The translations under genes were made by a program, and so were the position numbers. 12,592 nucleotides of DNA from NIOZ-UU13 sp032250555 (GTDB lineage Bacteria; Planctomycetota; Phycisphaerae; Sedimentisphaerales; Anaerobacaceae), in contig JAVVFI010000126.1 in assembly GCA_032250555.1 (NCBI GenBank), positions 1 through 12,592 of the forward strand, given 5' to 3'. The notes beneath the pieces are model-generated. The model was not told the origin of the DNA. It made no database searches and saw only the letters and a list, made by a program, of their open reading frames with translations. Below, piece after piece: positions 7,160 through 12,592 of the stretch; the stretch's first letter is position 1; every line of letters starts with the position of its first letter.

Positions 7160-8746
7160 ATGAAGCACTTCACAATATCTTTCAAACCCGACGGCAGGCA
7201 AATTTCCATTCATTCCGGGGCAACCGTTACCGAAGCAGCTGGCAAGGCGGGTATAATTCTGAATACTTTCTGTGGTGGTATAGGTACCTGCAAAAAGTGT
7301 ATGGTAAAACTTGAGCCAACCGGGCAAGAGGTTCTCGCCTGTCAGTACCGTATTAAAAGCGATCTTACAGTAACAATTCCGGACGAATCCAGATTCTTCG
7401 AACATCAGTATTTAGCCCATGGTATCGAAACAGAAATTGATGGAGCCCTGGATATATATGAGAAGTATCTGGAAATATCGTCGCAGGATAAGATATTCGG
7501 AATTGCCGTTGATATCGGCACAACCTCCGTTGTTGCCAAGCTCATCAATATGATTGACGGACAGTGTATCGCTGCAGAAGCATCTCTCAATCCGCAAAGC
7601 AAATACGGTGATGATGTCATCAGCAGGATTGCTTACGCCGACAACGAAGATAACTTAGCTGAATTACATAGAGTAATAAAAGACTGTATTAATGACTTGT
7701 CGGAAAAACTCTGTAGCAAAACCGGCGTTAATGCACATTTCATATATGAGATGTGTCTGGTCGGCAATACGACTATGAATCACATCTTCCTCGAATTGCC
7801 TGTAAGCCAACTCGGTCAGGCCCCTTATAGGGCTTTTTCGCTCGAAGCGCACGATTTACCTGCCTGGAAATTGCACATATCGATTAATCCAGTCGGCAAT
7901 GTCCATACAGTTGAGAATATAGCCGGCTTTGTCGGTTCGGATACTACGGCTGTGGCACTTGCGGTCGATATCGGTTCAGCAGAAGAAATGACACTTGTGG
8001 TCGATATCGGCACAAACGGTGAGCTTGTGCTCGGCACAAAAGACAAACTTTATGCCGCCAGTTGTGCAGCCGGGCCGGCCCTTGAGGGAGCACGCATAAC
8101 GTGCGGTAGCAGAGCGGCAGAAGGCGCCATAGAAGCTGTTGTTGTAAATGGAGATGATATAGATTTAGAAGTGATTGGAAACTGCCCTGCCCGCTCGATA
8201 TGCGGCTCAGGCCTTATTGACGCAGTGGCGGTATTGCTGGAGCTGGGAATTATCGATTCAACAGGTCGATTTGTCGAACCGTCAAATCTCAAGGGAAATG
8301 TCTCACCCGAGATTTTATCTCGGGTATGTGAGGAGCAAGGTGAGCCGGCTTTTGTTTTAGCTCAGAGCGACAGTGCCGGCAAGATATTCCTGAGACAAAA
8401 GGACATCCGCGAAACTCAATTAGCAAAGGCTGCGATAAGGGCCGGCATCACACTTCTTCAGAAAAGAATCGGCCTTAAAGATAACGATATAAAACGCATT
8501 CTTTTGGCCGGCGCGTTTGGAAATTATATCCGTAAGGAAAGCGCATTGCGGATAGGTCTGCTGCCTGACGTTCCGCTTGAACGGATTGTTTTTGTCGGCA
8601 ACGCTGCCTCTTCCGGTGCGAGGATGGCACTTGTCAGTCAGCAATACAGGGACAAAGCAAGTAAATTAGCAAAAAAGATTGAATATATTGAAATTGCTCA
8701 CGAGCCGGAATTTCAGGATGTTTTCGCAGATTCAATTTTCTTTTAG
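7160..8746 (+). CDS. RACo-like [2Fe-2S] and ASKHA domain protein (corrinoid activation)
   Basis: The 528-residue product has an N-terminal plant-type [2Fe-2S] ferredoxin domain with C38, C44, C47 and C61 (C-x5-C-x2-C-x13-C), then a linker, a middle domain (VGNTTMNH at 201-208) and a C-terminal ASKHA ATPase-like domain. ASKHA-type motifs seen are GIAVDIGTTS (114-123), VVDIGTNGEL (280-289) and ILLAGAFGNYI (447-457). This is the layout of RACo and related DUF4445 proteins, which use ATP and a low-potential electron to reduce Co(II) corrinoid proteins back to active Co(I). The partner corrinoid protein and methyltransferase are not in the window. The frame is open back to a GTG at 7073 and an ATG at 7091, but neither has a good ribosome site; the ATG at 7160 starts right at the domain (MKHFTISFKPDG) and has a weak GAG upstream. 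The start is therefore not certain. Confidence 0.93.
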   Translation: MKHFTISFKPDGRQISIHSGATVTEAAGKAGIILNTFCGGIGTCKKCMVKLEPTGQEVLACQYRIKSDLTVTIPDESRFFEHQYLAHGIETEIDGALDIYEKYLEISSQDKIFGIAVDIGTTSVVAKLINMIDGQCIAAEASLNPQSKYGDDVISRIAYADNEDNLAELHRVIKDCINDLSEKLCSKTGVNAHFIYEMCLVGNTTMNHIFLELPVSQLGQAPYRAFSLEAHDLPAWKLHISINPVGNVHTVENIAGFVGSDTTAVALAVDIGSAEEMTLVVDIGTNGELVLGTKDKLYAASCAAGPALEGARITCGSRAAEGAIEAVVVNGDDIDLEVIGNCPARSICGSGLIDAVAVLLELGIIDSTGRFVEPSNLKGNVSPEILSRVCEEQGEPAFVLAQSDSAGKIFLRQKDIRETQLAKAAIRAGITLLQKRIGLKDNDIKRILLAGAFGNYIRKESALRIGLLPDVPLERIVFVGNAASSGARMALVSQQYRDKASKLAKKIEYIEIAHEPEFQDVFADSIFF

Positions 8747-8757
8747 AACATTGACAG

Positions 8758-9033
8758 ATGTGGACTAATACAGGCTCTTTGGATACTGAGAAAAACGGAT
8801 ATTTAAGAGGGCACATGCGAAGAATTCTTCGAATCACTCTCGGCATAATCTTAATTATCCTTGGTGTAGTAGCGGCTCTAACACCTTTTTCACCAGGATC
8901 ATGGCTTGCACTCATTGGATTGGAAATTTTGGGATTGAGACTGCTGTTTCAGCGCAAACTGTTGTCCTGGACACCGAGGAAATATCGCGGCAGGTTGAAG
9001 AACCTCTTAAATAAAAGAAAGAAAAAAGCATAA
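8758..9033 (+). CDS. Small two-helix membrane protein, PGPGW-like
   Basis: The 91-residue product has a hydrophobic core with two membrane helices, about 24-41 and 47-64, joined by a turn LTPFSPGSW, followed by a strongly basic tail (LNKRKKKA). The turn resembles the conserved PGxxW turn of the PGPGW family (putative transmembrane proteins of unknown function). It begins 11 bases after the RACo-like gene, so it is probably co-transcribed with it. The ATG at 8758 has no good ribosome site; an ATG at 8815 (MRRILRITLG) with AGAGGG just upstream is an alternative giving 72 residues and keeping both helices. The basic ends suggest both termini lie in the cytoplasm. Confidence 0.75.
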   Translation: MWTNTGSLDTEKNGYLRGHMRRILRITLGIILIILGVVAALTPFSPGSWLALIGLEILGLRLLFQRKLLSWTPRKYRGRLKNLLNKRKKKA

Positions 9034-9050
9034 TATCATATCCTTTTTTC
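9021..9050 (+). terminator. AT-only terminator-like hairpin after the small membrane protein
   Basis: GAAAAAAG (9021-9028) pairs with CTTTTTTC (9043-9050) around a 14-base loop, and the stem can be extended with one bulge into AAGAA / TTCTT. The left arm lies inside the last codons of the gene. The stem is weak because it is nearly all A/T, so termination is possible but uncertain. Confidence 0.35.
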
Positions 9051-9107
9051 TTCTTCCACTCGTCATAATGTTTTATGTTGATTTTTAATCTAAAAGTGTT
9101 TATATTA

Positions 9108-9135
9108 AAGTATATAGTATTCGTATAATACTTTT
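9108..9135 (+). promoter_or_regulatory. Promoter -10 element inside nested dyads, upstream of the pseudopilin gene
   Basis: A perfect TATAAT lies at 9124-9129, 27 bases before the ATG and just before the ribosome site. No good -35 hexamer is found at 16-18 bases. The -10 is embedded in AGTATT-N5-AATACT (9116-9132) and in AAAGTAT-N14-ATACTTT (9108-9135), two overlapping perfect dyads. A repressor or activator could bind here; this is inferred from symmetry alone, and AT-rich DNA gives such dyads easily. Confidence 0.45.
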
Positions 9136-9156
9136 TTAAGGGAAGGTGGTATAAAC

Positions 9157-9900
9157 ATGCACAAGCGGCAAGCCTTTACGCTAATAGAACTTTTGGTGGT
9201 AATTGCGATTATCGCTCTGCTCATGGGGATATTGATGCCGGCACTTCAGCGGGTGAGAAAACAGGCCCGGACGGTTTATTGCCTGAACAGCCTTAGGCAA
9301 CTGGGCCTTGCCATGCACTCATATGCATTGGATAACGATGATTATATTCCCCGTGCATTGGACCATGAAGTGAAATGGATACTGGAATTTATCCCATATT
9401 TAGGTCAGGAATATAAAAATATCGAGGATTATCGTGAGGTTGATGTCTATCAGTGTCCTTCCTTCCCACGTAACGGAATAGGCCAATATGGCCAGCAGAA
9501 TAGCAAGCAAACGGTGGATTATGTGGTAAACGCATGGGACATGGACAATCCATTCTCAGGAAGCGACCAGGGGAACCAAAAAGATGAGCCGACTAAGCTC
9601 GGCAGTGTAAAGCAGCCGGCACAGCGGATTTATATGGCAGACAACTCTGCAGGAGAATGGCGTCCTGTTGTGCGAGACAGAAATCAACTTGATATTTTAT
9701 CCAGGTTCAACTATTTGGATGTTTGGTCGAGAACACATTTACCCGCCTCGGAAGAAACCACCAAAGGTAGTAATCTGACCCGACGAGTCGCTGCTAATAG
9801 ACACCGCGGCAAAGGTTGTAACAATCTTTTCTTCGATGGCAGGGCTGAATGGCTCGATAAGGAAGACAATACCGCCAGGTTTTGGTGCGGCGCAGAATAA
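9157..9900 (+). CDS. Type II secretion pseudopilin-like protein with prepilin N-terminus
   Basis: The 247-residue product starts MHKRQAFTLIELLVVIAIIA, a class III (type IV pilin-like) signal: short basic leader, cleavage before the Phe or near it, Glu at position 5 of the mature chain, then about 20 hydrophobic residues that act as the membrane helix and packing stalk. The C-terminal part has H-R-G-K-G-C-N-N-L-F-F-D-G-R, the H-x(10)-DG motif seen in the many DUF1559-like and related prepilin proteins that are expanded in Planctomycetota. GGAAGGTGG lies about 7 bases before the ATG. It stands alone rather than in a gsp/pil cluster, so it is more likely one of the orphan lineage-specific prepilins than a core pilin. 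Its substrate or partner is unknown. Confidence 0.92.
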   Translation: MHKRQAFTLIELLVVIAIIALLMGILMPALQRVRKQARTVYCLNSLRQLGLAMHSYALDNDDYIPRALDHEVKWILEFIPYLGQEYKNIEDYREVDVYQCPSFPRNGIGQYGQQNSKQTVDYVVNAWDMDNPFSGSDQGNQKDEPTKLGSVKQPAQRIYMADNSAGEWRPVVRDRNQLDILSRFNYLDVWSRTHLPASEETTKGSNLTRRVAANRHRGKGCNNLFFDGRAEWLDKEDNTARFWCGAE

Positions 9901-10376
9901 CTCTCAAAACTTCCTTTGCGACAATATATTATCATCACCCCAACACAGTATAGAGTACATAAGGTATTCCATTACGCTGAATGTAGTAATTACCTGATAG
10001 ATAAATCCGCCATTCCCCCGATTGCCTGATAAACCAGAATCGTTATAGTATATATTCTCAGTCGGCCAAAGGGGCTTGACCAAAGTAAGGTTTGCTCGGT
10101 AGCGGCAGGCTGACACTGGAGCAAAAAACGTTTGACGGCAAACGTTACCCTTAAAAGCAGATAATACATATGTTCTGCTCTTTATTTTTATTGTGCTCTT
10201 CGCCGAGGAAATGAGCACTGCCCTTTCACTTATTGGCTCATCAGAGTTTGTCATATATTTCTGCTCTGCCAAGTAAATGTTATATACAGGTTAAAATGTT
10301 TAATCTGTTTTGAAAAAGCAAGTATTATTTTGCTAACTAGCCGAGTAAAAAATATGAAATGTTCAAACTTTTCCTT
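9901..10376. other. Gene-poor stretch with one terminator-like hairpin
   Basis: No convincing gene was found. A minus-strand open frame (9904-10254 from an ATG, 10272 from a TTG) could give 116-122 residues, but it has no ribosome site, few acidic residues and an odd mix of Tyr, Trp and Cys. The clearest feature is the perfect 20-base hairpin AACGTTTGACGGCAAACGTT at 10127-10146, which on the minus strand is followed by a T-run (T6 when the stem's last two T are counted) and so looks like an intrinsic terminator inside that frame. A weaker dyad (AGGTA...TACCT, with ATTAC/GTAAT inside) spans about 9962-9994. Confidence 0.4.
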
Positions 10377-10405
10377 TTGACATAGGCCTTTGATGCCTTT
10401 ATAAA
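10377..10405 (+). promoter_or_regulatory. Strong sigma-70 type promoter of the repeat protein gene
   Basis: TTGACA (10377-10382) is a perfect -35 and TATAAA (10400-10405) a five-of-six -10, with exactly 17 bases between. Transcription should begin near 10412 and give a leader of about 60 bases before the ATG at 10473. The spacer contains a small AGGC-N7-GCCT dyad. This is by far the best consensus promoter in the window. Confidence 0.75.
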
Positions 10406-10472
10406 GATATTGTAGGAACAGTGAGATGTTGGGAATTTGTTTGTTTATATGTGGCAAGAATGGGAAGGAAAT

Positions 10473-10745
10473 ATGGCGCTTCATACCGTTATTAGAGTGA
10501 AAAAAGAAGAAGGTGATCTTGGCTATGGCGTTATTGAGGTACACGGCCAAAAATATCCTGTGCAAAGAACGAGTCCATTATATGGTGATTTTGGTCATGG
10601 AATTGTTAAGGTCTTTGGGAATACATATCCCGTTTACAGAACAAAAAAAGAGGACGGCGATATCGGCTACGGCGTCGTAAATATTCAATTCAAAAAAAAG
10701 GCAAGTGAAAATAAACCAGGCGATCGGCCAAATGGTGTTACTTAG
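10473..10745 (+). CDS. Small protein of three 24-residue repeats (GDxGxG...YPV type)
   Basis: The ATG at 10473 has GGAAGG a few bases upstream; a longer frame from a TTG at 10437 has no such site. The 90-residue product has two full repeats of exactly 24 residues and a shorter third: residues 7-30, 31-54 and 55-76. The shared pattern is R-x(4)-G-D-x-G-x-G-[IV]-x-x-[VI], ending YPV in repeats 1 and 2 and continuing into the next R-T. The alternating hydrophobic residues and glycines suggest short beta hairpins, possibly a beta-sheet or SH3-like fold, but I recognise no family. There is no signal peptide or membrane helix; the tail is basic and Pro/Gly-rich. It has its own strong promoter and terminator, so it is an independent transcription unit, and it should be well expressed. 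Confidence 0.8.
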   Translation: MALHTVIRVKKEEGDLGYGVIEVHGQKYPVQRTSPLYGDFGHGIVKVFGNTYPVYRTKKEDGDIGYGVVNIQFKKKASENKPGDRPNGVT

Positions 10746-10762
10746 ATAAACTCTGTAACACC
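10734..10762 (+). terminator. Intrinsic terminator overlapping the end of the repeat protein gene
   Basis: GGTGTTAC (10734-10741) pairs perfectly with GTAACACC (10755-10762) around a 13-base loop that contains the TAG stop codon; TTTAGATT follows. The T-run is short (three T), but the 8-bp stem and position right at the gene end support termination. Confidence 0.6.
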
Positions 10763-11027
10763 TTTAGATTATAACTACGGTTGATAATCATATATTTTAC
10801 AACGATAGTGACATTGAACAACACTAATTATTAAAATCATTCATACTCCATTTGCTGCCGGGAACGTATATCATACAATTGAAGAAGAACATATATCTAA
10901 GGATTATTCTGCATTGTCTGCTTAACACAACCGGTATGCTTCTTATGGAACCTTAAGTTTTTTCATAGGACCAATATCCTGCATAAACACCTGCACGTTA
11001 AGGAAATGACGGTACAAGACAATCATG

Positions 11028-11045
11028 TACACAGATATCTGTGTA
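11028..11045. repeat. Perfect 18-bp palindrome
   Basis: TACACAGATATCTGTGTA is a perfect dyad with no spacer. It lies at the 3' flank of the minus-strand terminator, just past its T-run. An operator, a site for a dimeric protein, or half of a transcription stop for the plus strand are all possible; none is shown. Confidence 0.5.
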
Positions 11046-11082
11046 AAAAAAGGGTAGGCAAATATTATCTATCTGCCTACCC
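11045..11082 (-). terminator. Strong minus-strand intrinsic terminator
   Basis: On the minus strand GGGTAGGCA (11082-11074) pairs perfectly with TGCCTACCC (11060-11052) around a 13-base loop, and seven T follow (11051-11045). Plus-strand downstream sequence is not T-rich, so it acts on minus-strand transcripts. The nearest minus-strand gene upstream is the rhomboid, whose stop is 325 bases away, so either its mRNA has a long 3' tail or a separate minus-strand RNA ends here. Confidence 0.8.
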
Positions 11083-11406
11083 CACAAGTGAACACGAAAG
11101 TGCACACAATGTGAAGGTCCAAAGTTACTTGATAATATAAATTTCGGTATTAACAGCAGTATCAGTGATGAGTGAATTCCTCTATTTAAGAGGGGAAAAA
11201 GCTGGAATATAGCATGAAACATTCAGTTAGGAGAGATTTATGACCAGATCGAAAAGTATTTCAATTTATTATTAGCTCTGAAGACAGAGGTTTTTCGGCT
11301 TTAGGCTGCTAACAACAGCATTTTTATAATAATTTTAAGCGAAGTGCTTGGTTGACGAGGAACCGGCTTTTCAGAGATGACAATTAAATGAATATTGTCT
11401 GGCTCT

Positions 11407-12264
11407 TTAGAATTTGTTGCGCATTTGCTCGGCTTTTGTGGCTTGTTTGAGTGTCTTCTTCTCTTTAAATGTCAGGCTGTGCATTCCCCTGTCGTGTACT
11501 TTTTTCAGGATACGGTCAACCTCCCATTGCAGATCGCGATGCTCTGTCATCTTCTTTTGCCATAAATTGCTGTGGATTTTCATCTTTAGCCTTTGCCGCC
11601 ATCTTTCTGAAAGTATATAGATAGCCCCTGCACACATCCCTCCGAGGTGCGCAGCTTCACCACCTGCATTAGTGGAAACATCAGGACGCAGTATCGATAA
11701 CAGGCTCATTGTCACAAGAATTATTGCCAGAACGTACATCTTCAGTGGAAATACCCCGAATACATAAACTACCATTCTCGGGAATAAAATAGCTACCGCG
11801 GCAAGCATTCCTAAAATGGAGCCCGAAGCACCAATTAAATAAGCAACAGGGAGCCAGCCTATATGAGCCAGGATTGGATAGAATATTCCTCCGGTTGTGC
11901 CGCATATTAGGTAGAAGGTAAGAAATTTCCTGCTTCCCCAGAGATTTTCAATCATTGTTCCGAAAAAGTACAATACAAACATATTCCAGAATATATGCCC
12001 CAGACCACCATGCAGGAACTGGTATGTAATATATCTCCAAATCTGCATAGTAGTTCCAAAGGTTTCCGGCCACACAGAGAACCATTCAAGCTGAAAAATA
12101 CCGAATCGTGGTATTAGATACCCGGAAAGAAACGTCGTTATATTGATTATCAGGAGCCACTTGACAACCGGGGTAATGCGTGGAAATTGTATTCTCATAT
12201 GAGGCGCAGAGTGGCCTGAAGAATGGAAATCTTCCTGAGTGTAATCTCTGTCGTAAAGCCCCAT
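11407..12264 (-). CDS. Rhomboid family intramembrane serine protease with DUF6576-like C-terminus
   Basis: The 285-residue protein cleaves membrane substrates within the bilayer. It has six membrane helices between about residues 32 and 220. Motifs are HGGLGHIFWNM (85-95, with H90 and N94), the catalytic GASGS with S147, and AAHLGG with catalytic H206. The hydrophilic tail from about 222 ends in EVDRILKKVHDRGMHSLTFK and EKK, matching the DUF6576 helix pair found at the cytoplasmic end of many bacterial rhomboids. AAGG lies 7 bases before the ATG. The substrate cannot be told from sequence. It follows Lgt on the same strand after 131 bases and a likely terminator, so the two are probably separate transcripts; its own stop is far from the next terminator at 11045-11082. 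Confidence 0.96.
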   Translation of the reverse strand: MGLYDRDYTQEDFHSSGHSAPHMRIQFPRITPVVKWLLIINITTFLSGYLIPRFGIFQLEWFSVWPETFGTTMQIWRYITYQFLHGGLGHIFWNMFVLYFFGTMIENLWGSRKFLTFYLICGTTGGIFYPILAHIGWLPVAYLIGASGSILGMLAAVAILFPRMVVYVFGVFPLKMYVLAIILVTMSLLSILRPDVSTNAGGEAAHLGGMCAGAIYILSERWRQRLKMKIHSNLWQKKMTEHRDLQWEVDRILKKVHDRGMHSLTFKEKKTLKQATKAEQMRNKF

Positions 12265-12332
12265 ATTGTTGCCTTCTATATTACCGCTCCTTCATAGTCG
12301 CGGCTCTATTAGCGTTTATTATTCTTTATCAT

Positions 12333-12362
12333 ATAGTATGTCGTTTTATATGAAATGTTCAA
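12333..12362 (-). promoter_or_regulatory. Possible promoter of the rhomboid gene
   Basis: On the minus strand TTGAAC (12362-12357) and TACTAT (12338-12333) are 18 bases apart, about 70 bases before the rhomboid ATG. The -35 matches four or five of six and the -10 four of six. The -35 is part of a 15-base sequence repeated exactly at 10352-10366. Confidence 0.35.
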
Positions 12363-12365
12363 GAT

Positions 12366-12389
12366 AAAAAAGACCCGGAAAAAAGTCTT
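12366..12389 (-). terminator. Weak terminator after lgt
   Basis: On the minus strand AAGAC (12389-12385) pairs with GTCTT (12374-12370) around a 10-base loop and is followed by more T (down to 12366). The 5-bp stem is short, but the position 7 bases past the lgt stop codon and the T-run support it. Confidence 0.5.
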
Positions 12390-12395
12390 ATAGAG

Positions 12396-12592
12396 TCAGG
12401 ATTTCGTGGATTTGGGATTATATTTTTGGAATACTACTATCAATACCGCCCCGAGTATAATCATGCCGATACTGATATTCTGTGAAATTGTCAGGCCGTC
12501 AAATTCAAAAGGATTATCATCACGCAATAATTCCATAAAAAACCGTGTAATACCATAAAGAATAAACATCAGGCTGAATGTACAGCCGGGTT
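12396..12592 (-). CDS. lgt: Prolipoprotein diacylglyceryl transferase (Lgt), C-terminal 64 residues only
   Basis: The minus-strand frame runs off the window edge and ends in TGA at 12398-12396. It reads YGITRFFMELLRDDNPFEFD and then GLTISQNISIGMIILGAVLI, matching the last conserved region of Lgt: the R-F-x-x-E-x-x-R-x-D stretch, the LT-x-SQ motif and the final membrane helix. Lgt transfers diacylglycerol from phosphatidylglycerol to the lipobox cysteine of lipoproteins in the cytoplasmic membrane. The tail is short and basic (QKYNPKSTKS). The catalytic N-terminal part is outside the window. The giant lipoprotein at 359-2968 would be one of its substrates. Confidence 0.93.
   Translation of the reverse strand, partial: PGCTFSLMFILYGITRFFMELLRDDNPFEFDGLTISQNISIGMIILGAVLIVVFQKYNPKSTKS

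Larger units (their letters stand above)
10763..11406. other. Gene-poor stretch with several palindromes and a minus-strand terminator
   Basis: No clear protein gene is visible in these 644 bases. A 44-codon plus-strand frame (11006-11140) and an 11-codon frame (11240-11275) are discussed elsewhere and are not supported as genes. The stretch holds an 18-bp palindrome, a strong minus-strand terminator, a CCTCT/AGAGG dyad near 11178-11192 and a small hairpin at 11276-11289 followed by GTTTTT. It may be the long 3' end of the rhomboid transcript, an RNA gene, or decayed DNA. Confidence 0.4.

Noticed and set aside
9904..10272. Minus-strand open frame of 122 codons (TTG start, ATG at 10254)
   Set aside because: No ribosome site for either start, few acidic residues, no recognisable motif, and a strong terminator-like hairpin for the same strand lies inside it. 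It may be a chance frame, although a lineage-specific gene cannot be fully excluded.
11006..11140. Plus-strand 44-codon frame starting MTVQDNHVHR
   Set aside because: AAGGA is only one or two bases from the ATG, and the frame runs through the 18-bp palindrome and the terminator stem, which explain the conserved-looking structure better.
10746..11406. CRISPR array or transposon remnant in the palindrome-rich gap
   Set aside because: The palindromes differ from each other in sequence, there is no regular repeat-spacer period, and no terminal repeats or transposase fragments were found.

Overview
The window looks like chromosomal DNA of a Planctomycetota bacterium, most likely a Phycisphaerae/Sedimentisphaerales-type anaerobe. 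This is inferred from the gene mix: a DUF1080 (3-keto-disaccharide hydrolase-like) C-terminus, a pseudopilin-like protein with a C-terminal H-x(10)-DG motif, a sigma factor with a non-zinc anti-sigma-like partner, an exported helical protein, and many small lineage-specific proteins. No rRNA, tRNA, CRISPR array, insertion sequence or phage gene was seen. Base composition is moderate in genes and strongly AT-rich between them.

Layout. 1-183 (+) is the tail of a DUF1080 protein. 359-2968 (-) is an 869-residue lipoprotein that is almost entirely alpha-helical and coiled-coil, closed by a clear minus-strand terminator at 247-275. 3256-4275 (+) is a complete CaCA-type sodium/calcium exchanger. 4335-6300 (-) is a three-gene operon: ECF-type sigma factor, single-TM anti-sigma-like protein, and an exported Gly/Pro/Arg-linker plus helical protein translationally coupled to it. 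6491-6781 (-) is a four-cysteine small acidic protein. 6977-9033 (+) holds a previously easy-to-miss 26-residue, extremely basic protein gene, a RACo-like [2Fe-2S]/ASKHA corrinoid-activation protein, and a small two-helix membrane protein. 9157-9900 (+) is the pseudopilin-like protein with its own promoter. 10473-10745 (+) is a small protein made of three 24-residue repeats, with a near-perfect sigma-70 promoter and its own terminator. 11407-12264 (-) is a rhomboid protease with a DUF6576-like tail, and 12396-12592 (-) is the C-terminal end of Lgt, the prolipoprotein diacylglyceryl transferase.

How the genes fit together. Several products act at or beyond the cytoplasmic membrane: the giant lipoprotein (a presumed substrate of the Lgt encoded at the other end), the sigma/anti-sigma/exported protein module that probably reads an envelope signal, the ion exchanger, the rhomboid and the pseudopilin. 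The RACo-like gene points to corrinoid-dependent methyl transfer, but no methyltransferase or corrinoid protein lies in the window.

The most interesting candidates are the repeat protein with its self-contained transcription unit, the 26-residue basic protein, the giant coiled-coil lipoprotein, and the third gene of the sigma operon. The two long gene-poor stretches (9901-10472 and 10746-11406) contain several perfect hairpins, at least one of which is a convincing minus-strand terminator with no obvious gene close in front of it. I do not see a clear defence system or other large novel multi-gene system.
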